NCBI RefSeq assembly: GCF_037023745.1
Contig: NZ_CP146101.1
Coordinates: 682,001 to 746,000 of the forward strand
Direction: 5' to 3'
Length of the DNA: 64,000 nt
Source of the DNA: Streptomyces sp. SCSIO 30461
GTDB taxonomy: Bacteria > Actinomycetota > Actinomycetes > Streptomycetales > Streptomycetaceae
The translations under genes were made by a program, and so were the position numbers. A model generated the notes under the pieces. That model saw only the letters and a list, made by a program, of their open reading frames with translations. It was not told the origin of the DNA and ran no database searches. Positions 1 to 9,262 of this stretch are shown here, in pieces. The first letter of the stretch is position 1; every line of letters starts with the position of its first letter.

Positions 1-2941
1 CGACCGTGGTCACCTCGGCGTCGACCGCCTCGCTGAGCCGGCCGACCTGGAAGAGCTCCGCCAGGTCCGCCGCCCGATCCGGGGCGACCGGCAGCAGCGG
101 CCGGCCGGCCGTGAGGGGCAGCAGGTCGGGAGCGTCGGCGACCAGGGCGTCGGACGCTTCCACCACCCGTACCTCGCCGTCGACCACCGCGCGCAGCTCG
201 TCCGGCAGGGTCACCTGCTCAGGGTCCAGATCGGCGAGAGCGGTGTAGAGGGCGTGCAGCTGGGCGGGGCTGACCGGGCGGTCGGGGTCGGCGAGGCGGC
301 CGAGCAGCTCGGCGGCGCCACCCGGTTCGTCGAGCAGGGTGGCGACGGAGGTGCGTACGCCCAGGGCGTGCAGCACCTGCTCGTCCTCGAAGCCCGTCGC
401 GTCCGCCGAGTCGTAGAGACCGGCGAGCAGCGGATCACCGCCGGACGCCCGCAGACCGGCCGGGCGGCGGCCGTCGAGCACCGGGTGGTCGCGCAGCCAC
501 CACGCGGTGTACGGGCGGATGGTCTCCGTCGTGCCGTCCGGCAGCAGCACCCTGACCGGCTGGGTGAGGGCGTCCCGCAGCGGCGGCTGCGCCAGCAGGG
601 CGAGAGCCTGCGGCCAGCGGTCGTCGTCCACCAGGTCCAGATCGCGCACCGCGACGAGTTCCGTGGCCACGGGCGGCACGGGTGTGTCGGGCAGCCGGTC
701 GAGGACGTCCTCGCACCACACGTCCACGGCGTCCAGCAGTCCGGCGTCGTCCGGTTCGGGGAAGTCCCCTTCGCGGGGGTCGAGTTCGTCGGGGTCGAGT
801 ACGACATCGGTGGTCCGTACCAGTGCGAAGTTCGCCAGCACTCCGCAGGCGGCGAGGGGCTGCTCGCCCCAGCGTTCCGCCAGCTCCGCGTCCACCGAAG
901 CCAGTTCGTCCTCGCGCATCACGGAGGCGAACGGGCTTCCCGGCAGCACGAGCTCGGCGGCCGGGGACAGCTCGCCGTCCTCGTCCGGCAGGGCGAGCGC
1001 GCCCAGCCACGGCTCGTCGCCCGGCTCCAGACCCGCGTCCCGCACCAGTGCGAGCACGATGTCGGCGAGTTCGTCGGCGTCCGGTGCCACTTCGGCGCTG
1101 TCCCACAGCGGCACGTCGTCGTCGAGCGATGCCGCGACCGCCGCCCGAACCTGCGGGGTCGTCAGCACGGCGCGAGGCGTCGCGGGCAGCGCACCCAGCT
1201 TCTCCAGGAGGGGGTGCGCGGCTTCCGGATGGGCCACCTTCAGCCCGAACCTGGCCAACCCCTGCGGGGTGTCGGGGGTCGGCAGCAGAACCTGGCGCGG
1301 ACCGATCGTGGTGCGCACCCGCTGCGGGGCGTGGAGTACGGCCCCTCGCTCCCCGGCCTCGTCGTCCTGCTCTTCCCCGGCCTCGTCCTCGTAGCCCTTG
1401 GCGCCGGGGGCGGCGAGCGGCACCGGAAGGCCCGAAAGGCGCTCGGGGTCCACCCCGGCGAGGCTGTCGTACAGCCGCCACCACCACGAAGGGTCCCGTT
1501 CGATCCCGGCGAGCCGGTCGATCGCCTCGGTCAGCGGAACGCGCGCCACGCCTAGGGTGCGCAGCTCCACGCGTCGTTCGAGCCCCGCGGGCAGCAGCGT
1601 CGGCAGCACATCCGCCAGAACGCGTACGGTGTCGGCGCCCGCGCCCTCCACGACCTCTGCCTCAAGGGGCCGCAATGCCACCACGTCGTCGGACGAGGGC
1701 TCGCCGGACCCCGCGGCGGGGGCGGCGGGCGCGGCCGGGGCGAGGAACGCGACACGCGGCAGCAGTTCCAGGATCGCCGCCCGCAGGGCGCCGTCCAGCT
1801 CGCCCTTGCCGAGTGGTCCGGGCACCAGGTCGATGGTGCCGGTGCCCACCGGCTGCCAGTCACCGAGCAGCTCGGCGTACGCCTGGGCCGCTCGCTGCAC
1901 CAGGAAGTCGGTGAGTGGCCCGGGCGCGTGGTGGCGGCGGGCCGTGTCGAGCGGGAGGGTCGCGATGAGCAGGGCGGGAACCCCGAGCGGCTCGTCGGTG
2001 GGCGTGGGCGCGTGGACGACGGGAGCGGTCGCCGGATACGACGGCGCCCCGTCGCCGTCCACCGGCACCGCCCAGGTGACGCTCCAGTTCGGGCGCAGCC
2101 GCTCCTCCACGGGGCGACCGGCGAGCAGCGCAGGATCGAGGGCCCCGTCGTGGGTGACGACCCGCCAGCGGTTGACGCCGAGCACGCTGTCCTCGATGTG
2201 CACATACGGGCCCTGCTCGCTGCGACGCAGCGTCCGGGCCCCCTCCGGGGTCTCCACGACCACCTCGGCCAGACCGGGCAGCGTGAGCAGCAGCGCGTCG
2301 TCCACCCCCGCCAGCAGCCTGGCGACCAGATCCTCTGCGGTCCCGTCGCGCAGCGGCAGGATCACCACCGTGTCATAGCCGTCGGGCGCGGTGCCCTCGG
2401 CGGGCAGCGGGAGCCGCAGCAGCGGTACGTGCCCGTCGCGGCGGCGCAGCTCGTCGCCGAGACCTGGGCTGCCCTGGGCGGCCTGCGCGGCGAGCCCGCG
2501 TGCTTCGGCGAGTGACCACCGGACGCCGCCGTGCCGCCCGACGACCGCGGGCTCGTCGCTGACGGCGAGCACCGCGGCGAAGCCGACTCCGAAGCGGCCC
2601 ACCGCGCGCTGGTCGTTCTCCCGCTTGGCGGACGCCCGCAGGGTGCTCAGTGACTCGACCCCGGTGGCGTCGAGCGGCGCGCCGGTGTTTGCGGCGACGA
2701 GGACGCCGTCGCGCAGGGTCAGCCGGAGCCGCCCTGGTACCCCGGCGCGGCCTGCGGCGTCGGCGGCGTTCTGGGCCAGCTCGACGACGAGGCGGTCACG
2801 GTAGCCGCCGAGCGCGAGGTCCTCCTCGGCGTTGGCATCCTCCCGGAACCGCGCGGGGCTCGCCCCCCACGCGTCAAGCACACCGCGCCGCAGCCGCGCC
2901 GTTCCGAACGGATCGGCACCCTCGGTCGTCCTGACGCTCAC
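1..2941 (-). CDS. HSP90/sacsin-type ATPase domain protein (C-terminus cut by window edge)
   Basis: About 980 residues are visible and the frame is still open at base 1. The N-terminus contains the GHKL ATP-binding signatures of HSP90-like and sacsin-like proteins: an ELAQNAADA motif (ATP-binding asparagine, about residue 50) and then AVGRFGVGFAAVL (glycine-rich ATP lid, about residue 110). The remainder has no domain I recognise but translates as normal Streptomyces coding sequence at the places I checked (about 1,440-1,500 and 1-60). The GTG start at 2941 is chosen because GGAG lies 6-10 bases upstream. Actinobacterial proteins of this type are usually annotated as molecular chaperone Hsp90 or ATP-binding protein; client and function are unknown. 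Transcribed away from the pseudogene at 3230. Confidence 0.85.
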   Translation of the reverse strand, partial: MSVRTTEGADPFGTARLRRGVLDAWGASPARFREDANAEEDLALGGYRDRLVVELAQNAADAAGRAGVPGRLRLTLRDGVLVAANTGAPLDATGVESLSTLRASAKRENDQRAVGRFGVGFAAVLAVSDEPAVVGRHGGVRWSLAEARGLAAQAAQGSPGLGDELRRRDGHVPLLRLPLPAEGTAPDGYDTVVILPLRDGTAEDLVARLLAGVDDALLLTLPGLAEVVVETPEGARTLRRSEQGPYVHIEDSVLGVNRWRVVTHDGALDPALLAGRPVEERLRPNWSVTWAVPVDGDGAPSYPATAPVVHAPTPTDEPLGVPALLIATLPLDTARRHHAPGPLTDFLVQRAAQAYAELLGDWQPVGTGTIDLVPGPLGKGELDGALRAAILELLPRVAFLAPAAPAAPAAGSGEPSSDDVVALRPLEAEVVEGAGADTVRVLADVLPTLLPAGLERRVELRTLGVARVPLTEAIDRLAGIERDPSWWWRLYDSLAGVDPERLSGLPVPLAAPGAKGYEDEAGEEQDDEAGERGAVLHAPQRVRTTIGPRQVLLPTPDTPQGLARFGLKVAHPEAAHPLLEKLGALPATPRAVLTTPQVRAAVAASLDDDVPLWDSAEVAPDADELADIVLALVRDAGLEPGDEPWLGALALPDEDGELSPAAELVLPGSPFASVMREDELASVDAELAERWGEQPLAACGVLANFALVRTTDVVLDPDELDPREGDFPEPDDAGLLDAVDVWCEDVLDRLPDTPVPPVATELVAVRDLDLVDDDRWPQALALLAQPPLRDALTQPVRVLLPDGTTETIRPYTAWWLRDHPVLDGRRPAGLRASGGDPLLAGLYDSADATGFEDEQVLHALGVRTSVATLLDEPGGAAELLGRLADPDRPVSPAQLHALYTALADLDPEQVTLPDELRAVVDGEVRVVEASDALVADAPDLLPLTAGRPLLPVAPDRAADLAELFQVGRLSEAVDAEVTTV

Positions 2942-3229
2942 GCCCGTCTCCGCTCTCTTCCGTTCTCTTCCGTCCCTGGTACCGGTGTACCTCCGACCGT
3001 GCACCGGTGCGGCCTGAAGGTACCGCGTCCCGCGCCGCGGGCCCCTTCCCGCCTGCCTTGCACCGCTCGAAAAAAACTTTCTGAGCCACCTGCAACCCTG
3101 CCGGGGGTCGCACGTCCATCCCTGCGAAGGCGGCGGTACGGCCGACGGCACCGGGGGGACCGGGACGAGAGCAACCGCCAGACCACCCTCGGATTTTCCG
3201 AGCCTGCGTATCCCTGGGGGACCTGCATC

Positions 3230-3565
3230 ATGCGCACGCGTCTTTCGTGCCGTTCTGTCGTCGCCGCCGCAGTGCCGCTGACGGCCGGCACCCCGGTGGT
3301 CCGTCGGCTTCGGCCTGGACCACAAGCAGTCCGAGAACCTCGACGTCCGACTCACCGGGCTCTCCGGCACCCGGAGCTGACCAACGGTCAGCGGCGCCGC
3401 TTTCGAGGCGTACCTCGCCGGTGCGTCGGCCGCCTGGAGGCCGGCGCCTCCCGCACCCATGAGGTACGCATCTCGCTCGGCGAGGCGTTCCCGGCGGGGA
3501 TCTCGCGGCTACGGGTGTCGCTGAGCAGCGTCGGCGGCGGCGAGACGCTCACGCACACGTCCTGA
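3230..3565 (+). pseudogene. Frameshifted remnant of a small secreted protein
   Basis: An ATG behind a GGGGG ribosome site opens a signal-peptide-like start (MRTRLSCRSVVAAAVPLTAG). The reading then becomes arginine- and proline-rich, while plausible protein continues in a neighbouring frame (GLDHKQSENLDVRLTGLSGT), and good sequence returns at the end (THEVRISLGEAFPAG ... RLRVSLSSVGGGETLTHTS). This pattern fits a gene broken by at least two small indels. No family is recognised. It could instead be an intact but odd ORF of 111 residues. Confidence 0.4.
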
Positions 3566-3575
3566 GGCCCGGTGA

Positions 3576-3610
3576 ACGGGGCATACCGGAGCCACCCCGA
3601 GGTGCCCCGT
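3576..3610. terminator. Inverted repeat between convergent genes
   Basis: ACGGGGCA (3576-3583) and TGCCCCGT (3603-3610) are perfect 8-base arms separated by 19 bases. The structure lies between the converging secreted-protein remnant and the DUF3027 gene. There is no T-run, so termination is inferred from position only. Confidence 0.35.
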
Positions 3611-3639
3611 ACACCGGTCGCAGCACGCCACGAAAGCCG

Positions 3640-4545
3640 TTAGCTGTGGCCCAGGTCGTCGGGGGACCCGTCCGCGTGGTCCGGGACGGATCCACTGTCC
3701 GGGGCCGGCCGGAGCGGGAACTCGTCCGCCCGCATCGAGTCCAGCACGGGCGCGGCCGGCCTCGGCGGCTTCGGCATGACGGCCGCCTCGGAGTGGCCCC
3801 CGCAGCCGTACGCCAAGGACACCACCCGCCCGTCAGCCGGTGAGAACTCGTTCGCGCACACCCCGAACGCCTGCCCGAGCGACCCGCCGAGCGGCATCAG
3901 GAAGGCGCAGGACACGCAGGTGGCCGGCGCCGCCTGCGCCATCGGGGTCTTCGCTCCGAACGCGTCGTCCCAGCGGTCGGCCGCCGTGTGCAGCCCGTAC
4001 CGGGACAGGACCCGGGCGCGCCGCATCCCGAGTTCCTCCGCGACCGCGCCGATCGCGCCGCGTGAGGGGGTACGGGAGACGATCTCGGCGTCCTCGGCCT
4101 CCACCCGGTCGGCCATCTCATCCGACACCGCGGAGTTCGGCGGCGGGGCGTCCTCGCCGGAGTAGCCGGGTTCGAGGCGCATGTCGTCCGCCTCGGTGGG
4201 CAGCAGGTCCCCGGGGCCCATGTCGCCGGGCCGCAGCCGTTCGCTCCACGGCACCCACTCGGGGGCGAGGAGAGCGTCGGTACCCGGCAGCAGGACGGTT
4301 TCGTCGAGCGTGACGACCTTCGCCCGGGACGCCCGGGCGACCGTCACCGCCCAGCGCCAGCCGCGGTAGCCCGGCTCCTTGGACTCGAAGAAATGGGTGA
4401 CCACGCGGTCGCCCTCGGATACGACCCCGACGTGCTCCCCCACCACCCCCGGCGCCGCCGCTTCCTCGGCCGCCGCCCGGGCGAGGTCTACCGCCTCGGC
4501 GCACAGACGGTCAGGGGTACGGCTTCGCGTCGTCGCAGCACTCAC
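3640..4545 (-). CDS. DUF3027 family protein
   Basis: 301 residues. The sequence matches my recollection of the DUF3027 family of Actinobacteria: an alpha-helical N-terminus, a middle region with GYRGWRWAVTVARA and PEWVPWSERLRPGDMGPGDLLP, and a C-terminal cysteine cluster (CVSC ... GVC ... GCGGHSE) that could bind metal. The GTG at 4545 starts the conserved part; the frame stays open upstream for about 50 arginine-rich residues that look non-coding. No catalytic role is known. It is divergent from the MFS gene. It may act in nucleic-acid or metal-linked regulation, but that is only a guess from the cysteines. Confidence 0.8.
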   Translation of the reverse strand: MSAATTRSRTPDRLCAEAVDLARAAAEEAAAPGVVGEHVGVVSEGDRVVTHFFESKEPGYRGWRWAVTVARASRAKVVTLDETVLLPGTDALLAPEWVPWSERLRPGDMGPGDLLPTEADDMRLEPGYSGEDAPPPNSAVSDEMADRVEAEDAEIVSRTPSRGAIGAVAEELGMRRARVLSRYGLHTAADRWDDAFGAKTPMAQAAPATCVSCAFLMPLGGSLGQAFGVCANEFSPADGRVVSLAYGCGGHSEAAVMPKPPRPAAPVLDSMRADEFPLRPAPDSGSVPDHADGSPDDLGHS

Positions 4546-4865
4546 AGGTCTCGCTTCTCTCCTACGCCGTCTCACGGGTGCGCGCCGGACGATCCACGAT
4601 GTACGGGCCGCGGGCGGAGCGGCTGGAATCCGTCCAGAGGCCCGGAGCAGGGTCCGGAACACCGGGGGAGTGCCGCATCGACGTCCGCGCCCGGGCAATC
4701 AGTCCCGTGCGCACGCACCTACCACCACCCATTCTGCGGGATGACGAAGAGGCGCGCGGCCGGGAACCACCGCCGGTGGCGCGCTACGCACGCTACCCCC
4801 CTCCGCGTCCTACCGCCCACCTGCCCGTCCGAATAGCGGTTCATACCCGTTCCGGATGAGGTCTC
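4546..4865. promoter_or_regulatory. Divergent intergenic region
   Basis: This 320-base gap separates the divergent DUF3027 and MFS genes and should contain both promoters. It holds a 13-base palindrome CCACCGCCGGTGG at 4767-4779 that could be an operator. I see no convincing -35/-10 pair and no small gene. Confidence 0.3.
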
Positions 4866-6290
4866 GTGGGGCACTATGACGACGTGACAGCCGCGAGGTC
4901 GTCCCCCGCGCCCGGGCCGCTGAGCAGGACGGCCCGGGCGGTCGGCCGCGCCCTGCGATCGGCCGGGGAACGGATCGGACCCGTCGGGCGCGCCCTGCGC
5001 CGGCCGTTCACCGGCGCGGCGCGAGGAATTCGCCGGGCGACACACGCACATGGCGCGGGCGAGTCCGGACTCGGCAAGCTGATCGAGCTGCACGCGGTGA
5101 ACGGCGCGGGCGACGTCATGATCACGGTCGCGCTCGCATCGACGGTGTTCTTCGCCGTACCCACCGACGAGGCCCGCGGCCGGGTGGCGCTCTACCTCGC
5201 CATCACGATGGCGCCGTTCGTCCTCCTCGCCCCCGTCGTCGGCCCTCTCCTCGACCACATCCCGCACGGTCGGCGCGCCGCGATGGCCGGTGCGATGGCC
5301 GCCCGCGCGCTGCTGGCGCTCACCATGTCGGGCGCCGTCGCCACGGGCGGTATCGAGCTGTATCCGGCTGCGTTGGGCGTACTGGTGGCCTCGAAGGCGT
5401 ACGGCGTCGTCCGCAGCGCCGTCGTACCTCGACTGCTGCCGCCGCGCTTCGCCCTGGTGAAGGCCAACTCACGGGTGACCCTGGCCGGTCTGGTGGCCAC
5501 CGGGATCGCCGCGCCTATCGCGTTCGGGCTCCAGCAGATCGGCCCTGCGTGGCCGCTCTACGGTGCTTGCGCCATCTTCGCGGCGGGAACGTTTCTGGCG
5601 TTCACCCTGCCGCACAAGGTGGACTCCGCGAAGGGCGAGCACAAGGCCCACATGCTCACGCACGGTGAGCGCAAGCCGAGCCTGCGTACCGTGGGGCCCT
5701 CCGTGCTGCACGGGCTCCAGGCGAACGCCGCCCACCGAATGCTGTCCGGCTTCCTGATCTTCTTCCTGGCGTTCCTGCTGCGGGTGCATCCGCTGGAAGG
5801 GCAGAGTGCGGCGGCGTCGCTGGTGATGGTGGGTGTCGCGGCGGGCGTCGGCAATGCCTGCGGTACGACGATCGGGGCATGGGTGCGGCACCGGCCGCCT
5901 GAGGTGATCATCGCGGCGGGGCTGCTGCTCGCGTTGGCGGCGGCGGTGCTCACCGCGGTGTTCTTCAGCCCGGTGATGGTGGCGGTGCTGGGCGCGGTCG
6001 CAGGTCTCACCCAGGCGCTGTCCAAGCTGGCGCTGGACGCGATGATCCAGCGCGACGTGCCGGAGGCGGTGCGGACCTCGGCGTTCGCCCGCGCCGAGAC
6101 CCTGCTCCAGGTGGCATGGGTTGCCGGTGGCGCGATCGGGATCGCGCTGCCGCTGAACGGCGTGCTCGGTATCTCGGTGGCGGCGGCCATCCTCGCGACG
6201 GGCGCGGTACTGGCGCTGCGCGGTCTGGTGGTGGCCTCCCGGCGCAGCCTGCCGCCACCGCGCACGGTGCGGGTGGTACGGGTGCGGTGA
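4866..6290 (+). CDS. Major facilitator superfamily transporter
   Basis: 474 residues with about 70 cytoplasmic, arginine-rich N-terminal residues followed by 10-12 hydrophobic segments (for example around MITVALASTVFFAV, APFVLLAPVVGPLLD, FLIFFLAFLLRV, and the C-terminal AAAILATGAVLALRGLVV). The loop after the second helix has the MFS-like DHIPHGRRAAMAG. The substrate is unknown. The GTG at 4866 gives the longest form; a GTG at 4884 (GTGACAGCC) is an equally plausible start and neither has a well-spaced ribosome site. Adjacent genes encode a lipoprotein and menaquinone enzymes, but no functional link is evident. Confidence 0.8.
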   Translation: MGHYDDVTAARSSPAPGPLSRTARAVGRALRSAGERIGPVGRALRRPFTGAARGIRRATHAHGAGESGLGKLIELHAVNGAGDVMITVALASTVFFAVPTDEARGRVALYLAITMAPFVLLAPVVGPLLDHIPHGRRAAMAGAMAARALLALTMSGAVATGGIELYPAALGVLVASKAYGVVRSAVVPRLLPPRFALVKANSRVTLAGLVATGIAAPIAFGLQQIGPAWPLYGACAIFAAGTFLAFTLPHKVDSAKGEHKAHMLTHGERKPSLRTVGPSVLHGLQANAAHRMLSGFLIFFLAFLLRVHPLEGQSAAASLVMVGVAAGVGNACGTTIGAWVRHRPPEVIIAAGLLLALAAAVLTAVFFSPVMVAVLGAVAGLTQALSKLALDAMIQRDVPEAVRTSAFARAETLLQVAWVAGGAIGIALPLNGVLGISVAAAILATGAVLALRGLVVASRRSLPPPRTVRVVRVR

Positions 6291-6401
6291 CGCGGCCACC
6301 CGTTCTGATGCGGGAGGTGTACGTGGTGCACCTGGGCCTTGGTCGGCGCCACGCCGCACCCCCGCGCGGCGGGACACCGGGCGCCCGATAGCCTTCGGCC
6401 C

Positions 6402-6881
6402 ATGACCGTTGCGTTCTCTTCCGGCAAGCGCCGCCGGGCCGTCGCCGCCCTCGGTGCCGTGTCCGCCGGCCTCCTCGTACTCTCCGCCTGCGACAAGCCG
6501 ACGCCGCTCGCGACCGTGACGGTCGGGACGAACTCGGTCAGCACCGAAGCCGCCTGCTACAACGACGGCGACCCCATCAAGGAATCGCTGATCCAGGGCT
6601 GCTTGAACAAGAAGGCCGGCCAGGCCGTCGAGGTCAGCGCGGACGACCGGGTCCGCTTCGGTGTCGAGCCCGAGGTGGCAGAGAACGGCTGGACGCTGTT
6701 CATCGGCGGCCAGCAGGCCGAGCAGGAGCCGTACCACAAGACGTACCGGTCCATCCCCGCCAGCGCGTTCTTCTCCTCCCAGACGGGCGAGACGACCAAC
6801 ACCGCGCAGGTCAGCATCGTGGAGACCACCGGCCAGCGACTGACCGGCATCTGGCACTTCACGCTCAAGAAGGAGTCCTAG
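6402..6881 (+). CDS. DUF2771 lipoprotein
   Basis: 159 residues. A classical lipoprotein signal (KRRR, then a hydrophobic stretch ending LLVLSAC, lipidated Cys30) is followed by a short extracytoplasmic domain with NGWTLFIGGQQAEQEPYHKTYRSIP. This is the DUF2771 family of actinobacterial surface lipoproteins. The ATG at 6402 is chosen because it begins the signal peptide; the frame is open upstream but not protein-like. The gene lies 45 bases before mqnB and may be cotranscribed with it. Function unknown. Confidence 0.8.
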   Translation: MTVAFSSGKRRRAVAALGAVSAGLLVLSACDKPTPLATVTVGTNSVSTEAACYNDGDPIKESLIQGCLNKKAGQAVEVSADDRVRFGVEPEVAENGWTLFIGGQQAEQEPYHKTYRSIPASAFFSSQTGETTNTAQVSIVETTGQRLTGIWHFTLKKES

Positions 6882-6926
6882 GAAAGCCGGGAGGACCGGG
6901 AGGGTCTGAGCCGACCGGGCTCGCTC

Positions 6927-7748
6927 ATGCGCGTACTCGTCGTTACAGCGGTGCAGGTGGAAGCGGAATCCGTTGCCGCCGGGCTGTCCTCCGCCACCGC
7001 CGCACCCATCGCCCCCGGCGGCGGGGCGCGTCAGGGAGGCGAAGGACCGACCGCAGGCAGCGTGGTCCACGGACTGAGCGCCCACGGCCTGAGAGTCGAT
7101 GGTCTGGACGTCGACGTGCTGGTGGCGGGTGTGGGGCCGGCGGCCGCCGCCGCGGCCACCGCGAAGGCCCTGACCGCCACTTCGCTGATGAGCGGGGCGT
7201 ACCCGAACGGCGCGTACGACCTGGTGATCTCGGCGGGCATCGGCGGCGGTTTCGCCCCGACGGCCCCGATCGGCGCGCTCGTGGTCGCCGACTCGATCGT
7301 GGCCGCGGACCTCGGCGCCGAGACACCGGACGGCTATCTCGGCGTCGAAGCGCTCGGCTTCGGCCGCTCGACCCACGCCCCGTCCCCGCTCTCGGCACAG
7401 CTCGCCGATGCCTTGGACGCGGTCCACGGTCCTGTGCTCACCGTGTCCACGGTGACCGGGACGGCCGCCCGCGCCGCGGAGCTGACCGTGCGTCATCCGC
7501 GAGCCGCCGCGGAGGCGATGGAGGGCTTCGGGGTCGCGGAGGCCGCGGCGGCGCACGGCATTCCCGTGTTGGAGATCCGTGCCGTCTCGAACGCCGTCGG
7601 CCCGCGTGACCGCGCCGCCTGGCGGATCGGGGATGCGCTCGACGTGTTGCGGCTCGCGTTCGCCGGGCTCGGACCCGCACTCGGCCCCGCGGCCGGTTCC
7701 GGGCCCAAGGCCGGGCCCAGGCCCGTAATCGAGGAGGAGGCCCGATGA
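6927..7748 (+). CDS. mqnB: Futalosine hydrolase
   Basis: 273 residues. MqnB cleaves futalosine to dehypoxanthine futalosine plus hypoxanthine in the futalosine route to menaquinone. The nucleoside-phosphorylase-like fold shows in the N-terminal MRVLVVTAVQVEAESV, the glycine-rich DLVISAGIGGGFAP, the STVTGTAARA segment and the substrate-binding EAMEGFGVAEAA. An insert near residues 25-60 (alanine/glycine-rich) and a proline/glycine/alanine tail make it slightly longer than usual. The ATG at 6927 has no strong ribosome site. It overlaps mqnD by four bases (ATGA), so the two are translationally coupled. Confidence 0.93.
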   Translation: MRVLVVTAVQVEAESVAAGLSSATAAPIAPGGGARQGGEGPTAGSVVHGLSAHGLRVDGLDVDVLVAGVGPAAAAAATAKALTATSLMSGAYPNGAYDLVISAGIGGGFAPTAPIGALVVADSIVAADLGAETPDGYLGVEALGFGRSTHAPSPLSAQLADALDAVHGPVLTVSTVTGTAARAAELTVRHPRAAAEAMEGFGVAEAAAAHGIPVLEIRAVSNAVGPRDRAAWRIGDALDVLRLAFAGLGPALGPAAGSGPKAGPRPVIEEEAR

Positions 7749-8599
7749 CGTCGACCACTCTCAAGATCGCCTACTCGCCCTGCCCCAACGACACGTTCGT
7801 GTTCGACGCGTGGACGCACGGTCGGGTCCCGGGCGCGCCGAGGCTCGATGTGACGCTGGCCGATATCGACATCACCAACGGCATGGCCGAGCGTGGTGAG
7901 TTCGATGTGCTGAAGGTGTCGTACGCGGTGCTGCCGTACGTGCTCGACCAATACGCGCTGCTGCCGTGCGGCGGCGCGCTCGGCCGGGGCTGCGGACCAC
8001 TGGTGCTGACCCGCGAGCCGGGCGCCGCGCGGGAGCTCGCGGGCAGGACCGTCGCGGTGCCGAGTGAGCGCTCGACGGCGTATCTGCTGTTCCGGCTGTG
8101 GGCGGCCGACAGGGTCCCCGATGGCGTCGGGGAGATCGTCGTCATGCCGTTCCACGAGATCATGCCGGCCGTGCGGGACGGCAAGGTGGACGCGGGGCTG
8201 GTGATCCACGAGGCGCGCTTCACCTACCCCGGCTACGGGTTGCACTGCCTCGCCGACATGGGCGAGCACTGGGAGTCCACGACCGGGCTGCCGATCCCGC
8301 TGGGCGCGATCATCGCCAAGCGCTCGCTGGGTGTCGGGACGTTGGGGGTGCTGGCCGAGGCGGCCCGTACGTCCGTCCGGATGGCCTGGGACGACCCGAC
8401 CGCGTCACGGCCCTACGTAATCGAACACGCCCAGGAGATGGACCCGGCGGTGGCCGACCAGCACATCGGTCTGTACGTCAACGAGTTCACCGCGGACCTC
8501 GGTGAGAGCGGATACGCGGCGGTGCGAGGGCTGCTCACCCGTGCGGCGGCGGAGGGGCTTGTGCCGCCGATCGCGCCGGAGGCGCTGGCGTTCCCCTGA
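7745..8599 (+). CDS. mqnD: 1,4-dihydroxy-6-naphthoate synthase
   Basis: 284 residues. MqnD converts cyclic dehypoxanthine futalosine to 1,4-dihydroxy-6-naphthoate in menaquinone biosynthesis. The sequence has the family start (KIAYSPCPNDTFVFDAW), the DIDITNGMAERGEFDVLKVSYA segment of the periplasmic-binding-protein-like fold, and DAGLVIHEARFTYPGYGL, which carries the conserved histidine. The ATG overlaps the mqnB stop and sits behind GAGGAGG. The gene ends nine bases before a strong hairpin terminator, which makes it the last gene of the mqn unit. Confidence 0.95.
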   Translation: MTSTTLKIAYSPCPNDTFVFDAWTHGRVPGAPRLDVTLADIDITNGMAERGEFDVLKVSYAVLPYVLDQYALLPCGGALGRGCGPLVLTREPGAARELAGRTVAVPSERSTAYLLFRLWAADRVPDGVGEIVVMPFHEIMPAVRDGKVDAGLVIHEARFTYPGYGLHCLADMGEHWESTTGLPIPLGAIIAKRSLGVGTLGVLAEAARTSVRMAWDDPTASRPYVIEHAQEMDPAVADQHIGLYVNEFTADLGESGYAAVRGLLTRAAAEGLVPPIAPEALAFP

Positions 8600-8607
8600 G
8601 GCCCGAC

Positions 8608-8648
8608 CGAAATCCGGCCGTGGGACTCTGTCCCACGGCCGGATTTCG
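8608..8648. terminator. Strong bidirectional terminator after mqnD
   Basis: A perfect 18-base inverted repeat (8608-8625 and 8631-8648) encloses the five-base loop CTCTG. It lies between the converging mqnD and cold shock genes and can serve both strands. Confidence 0.9.
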
Positions 8649-8666
8649 CTGCCTCTACGACACGCT

Positions 8667-9050
8667 TCAGACGTCGAGCTGGTCGGCCACGGCGCGCAGC
8701 AGGCCCGCGATCTTCTTGCCGTGCGCCTTGTCGGGGTAACGGCCGCGCTCAAGCTGAGGCGTGATGTTCTCAAGCAGCGTCGTCAGGTCCTGCACGATCG
8801 AGGCCAGCTCGTCCGGCTTGCGGCGCTGCGCGGCGGCGACCGATGGGGTCGGGTCCAGGATGACCACCGAGAGAGCCTGATCCCCTCGCTGACCTGCGAC
8901 AACGCCGAATTCCACGCGCTGTCCCGGCTTGAGGCCGTCGACTCCGTCAGGAAGCACCGACGAATGGACAAAGACGTCGCCGCCGTCGTCGCGGGAGAGA
9001 AAGCCGAAGCCCTTCTCGCTGTTGAACCATTTGACCTTGCCGGTAGGCAC
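8667..9050 (-). CDS. Cold shock domain protein with C-terminal extension
   Basis: 127 residues. Residues 1-65 form a cold shock domain with both RNA-binding motifs (RNP1 KGFGFLS and RNP2 VFVHSS) after the usual [11 protein letters not shown] start. The typical CspA-type protein is about 67 residues; here a further 60 form a helical tail ([20 protein letters not shown]) that recurs in Streptomyces paralogues. It probably binds single-stranded RNA or DNA as a chaperone. The GTG start at 9050 has AGGAC about six bases upstream. It converges with mqnD at the shared terminator. Confidence 0.92.
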   Translation of the reverse strand: MPTGKVKWFNSEKGFGFLSRDDGGDVFVHSSVLPDGVDGLKPGQRVEFGVVAGQRGDQALSVVILDPTPSVAAAQRRKPDELASIVQDLTTLLENITPQLERGRYPDKAHGKKIAGLLRAVADQLDV

Positions 9051-9192
9051 GTCTGTCCTCGTCCTCGTACTCGTCGGGAATTAGGGTTCTTGTGGTAGAT
9101 ATGGTGAATATGGTAAGCAGTGGAAATCTGGTGTGAAAACTGCTCTGGATAGCACTGCAGCGGGTCGTTGTCTGACCCGCCATCACCCATAG
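9051..9192 (-). promoter_or_regulatory. A/T-rich leader and promoter region of the cold shock gene
   Basis: The sequence before the cold shock start is markedly A/T-rich for this chromosome (especially 9079-9145, with several TATGGT/GAATATGG-like stretches). Cold shock mRNAs often carry long structured leaders, so this is inferred to hold promoter and 5' UTR. No exact hexamers are assigned. Confidence 0.4.
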
Positions 9193-9262
9193 GCTAATGG
9201 TCCCGGGCCCGCTGACAAGACGTCCCCGGTGGTTTCCGTGCGCTGGGAACTACCCTGGTCGA

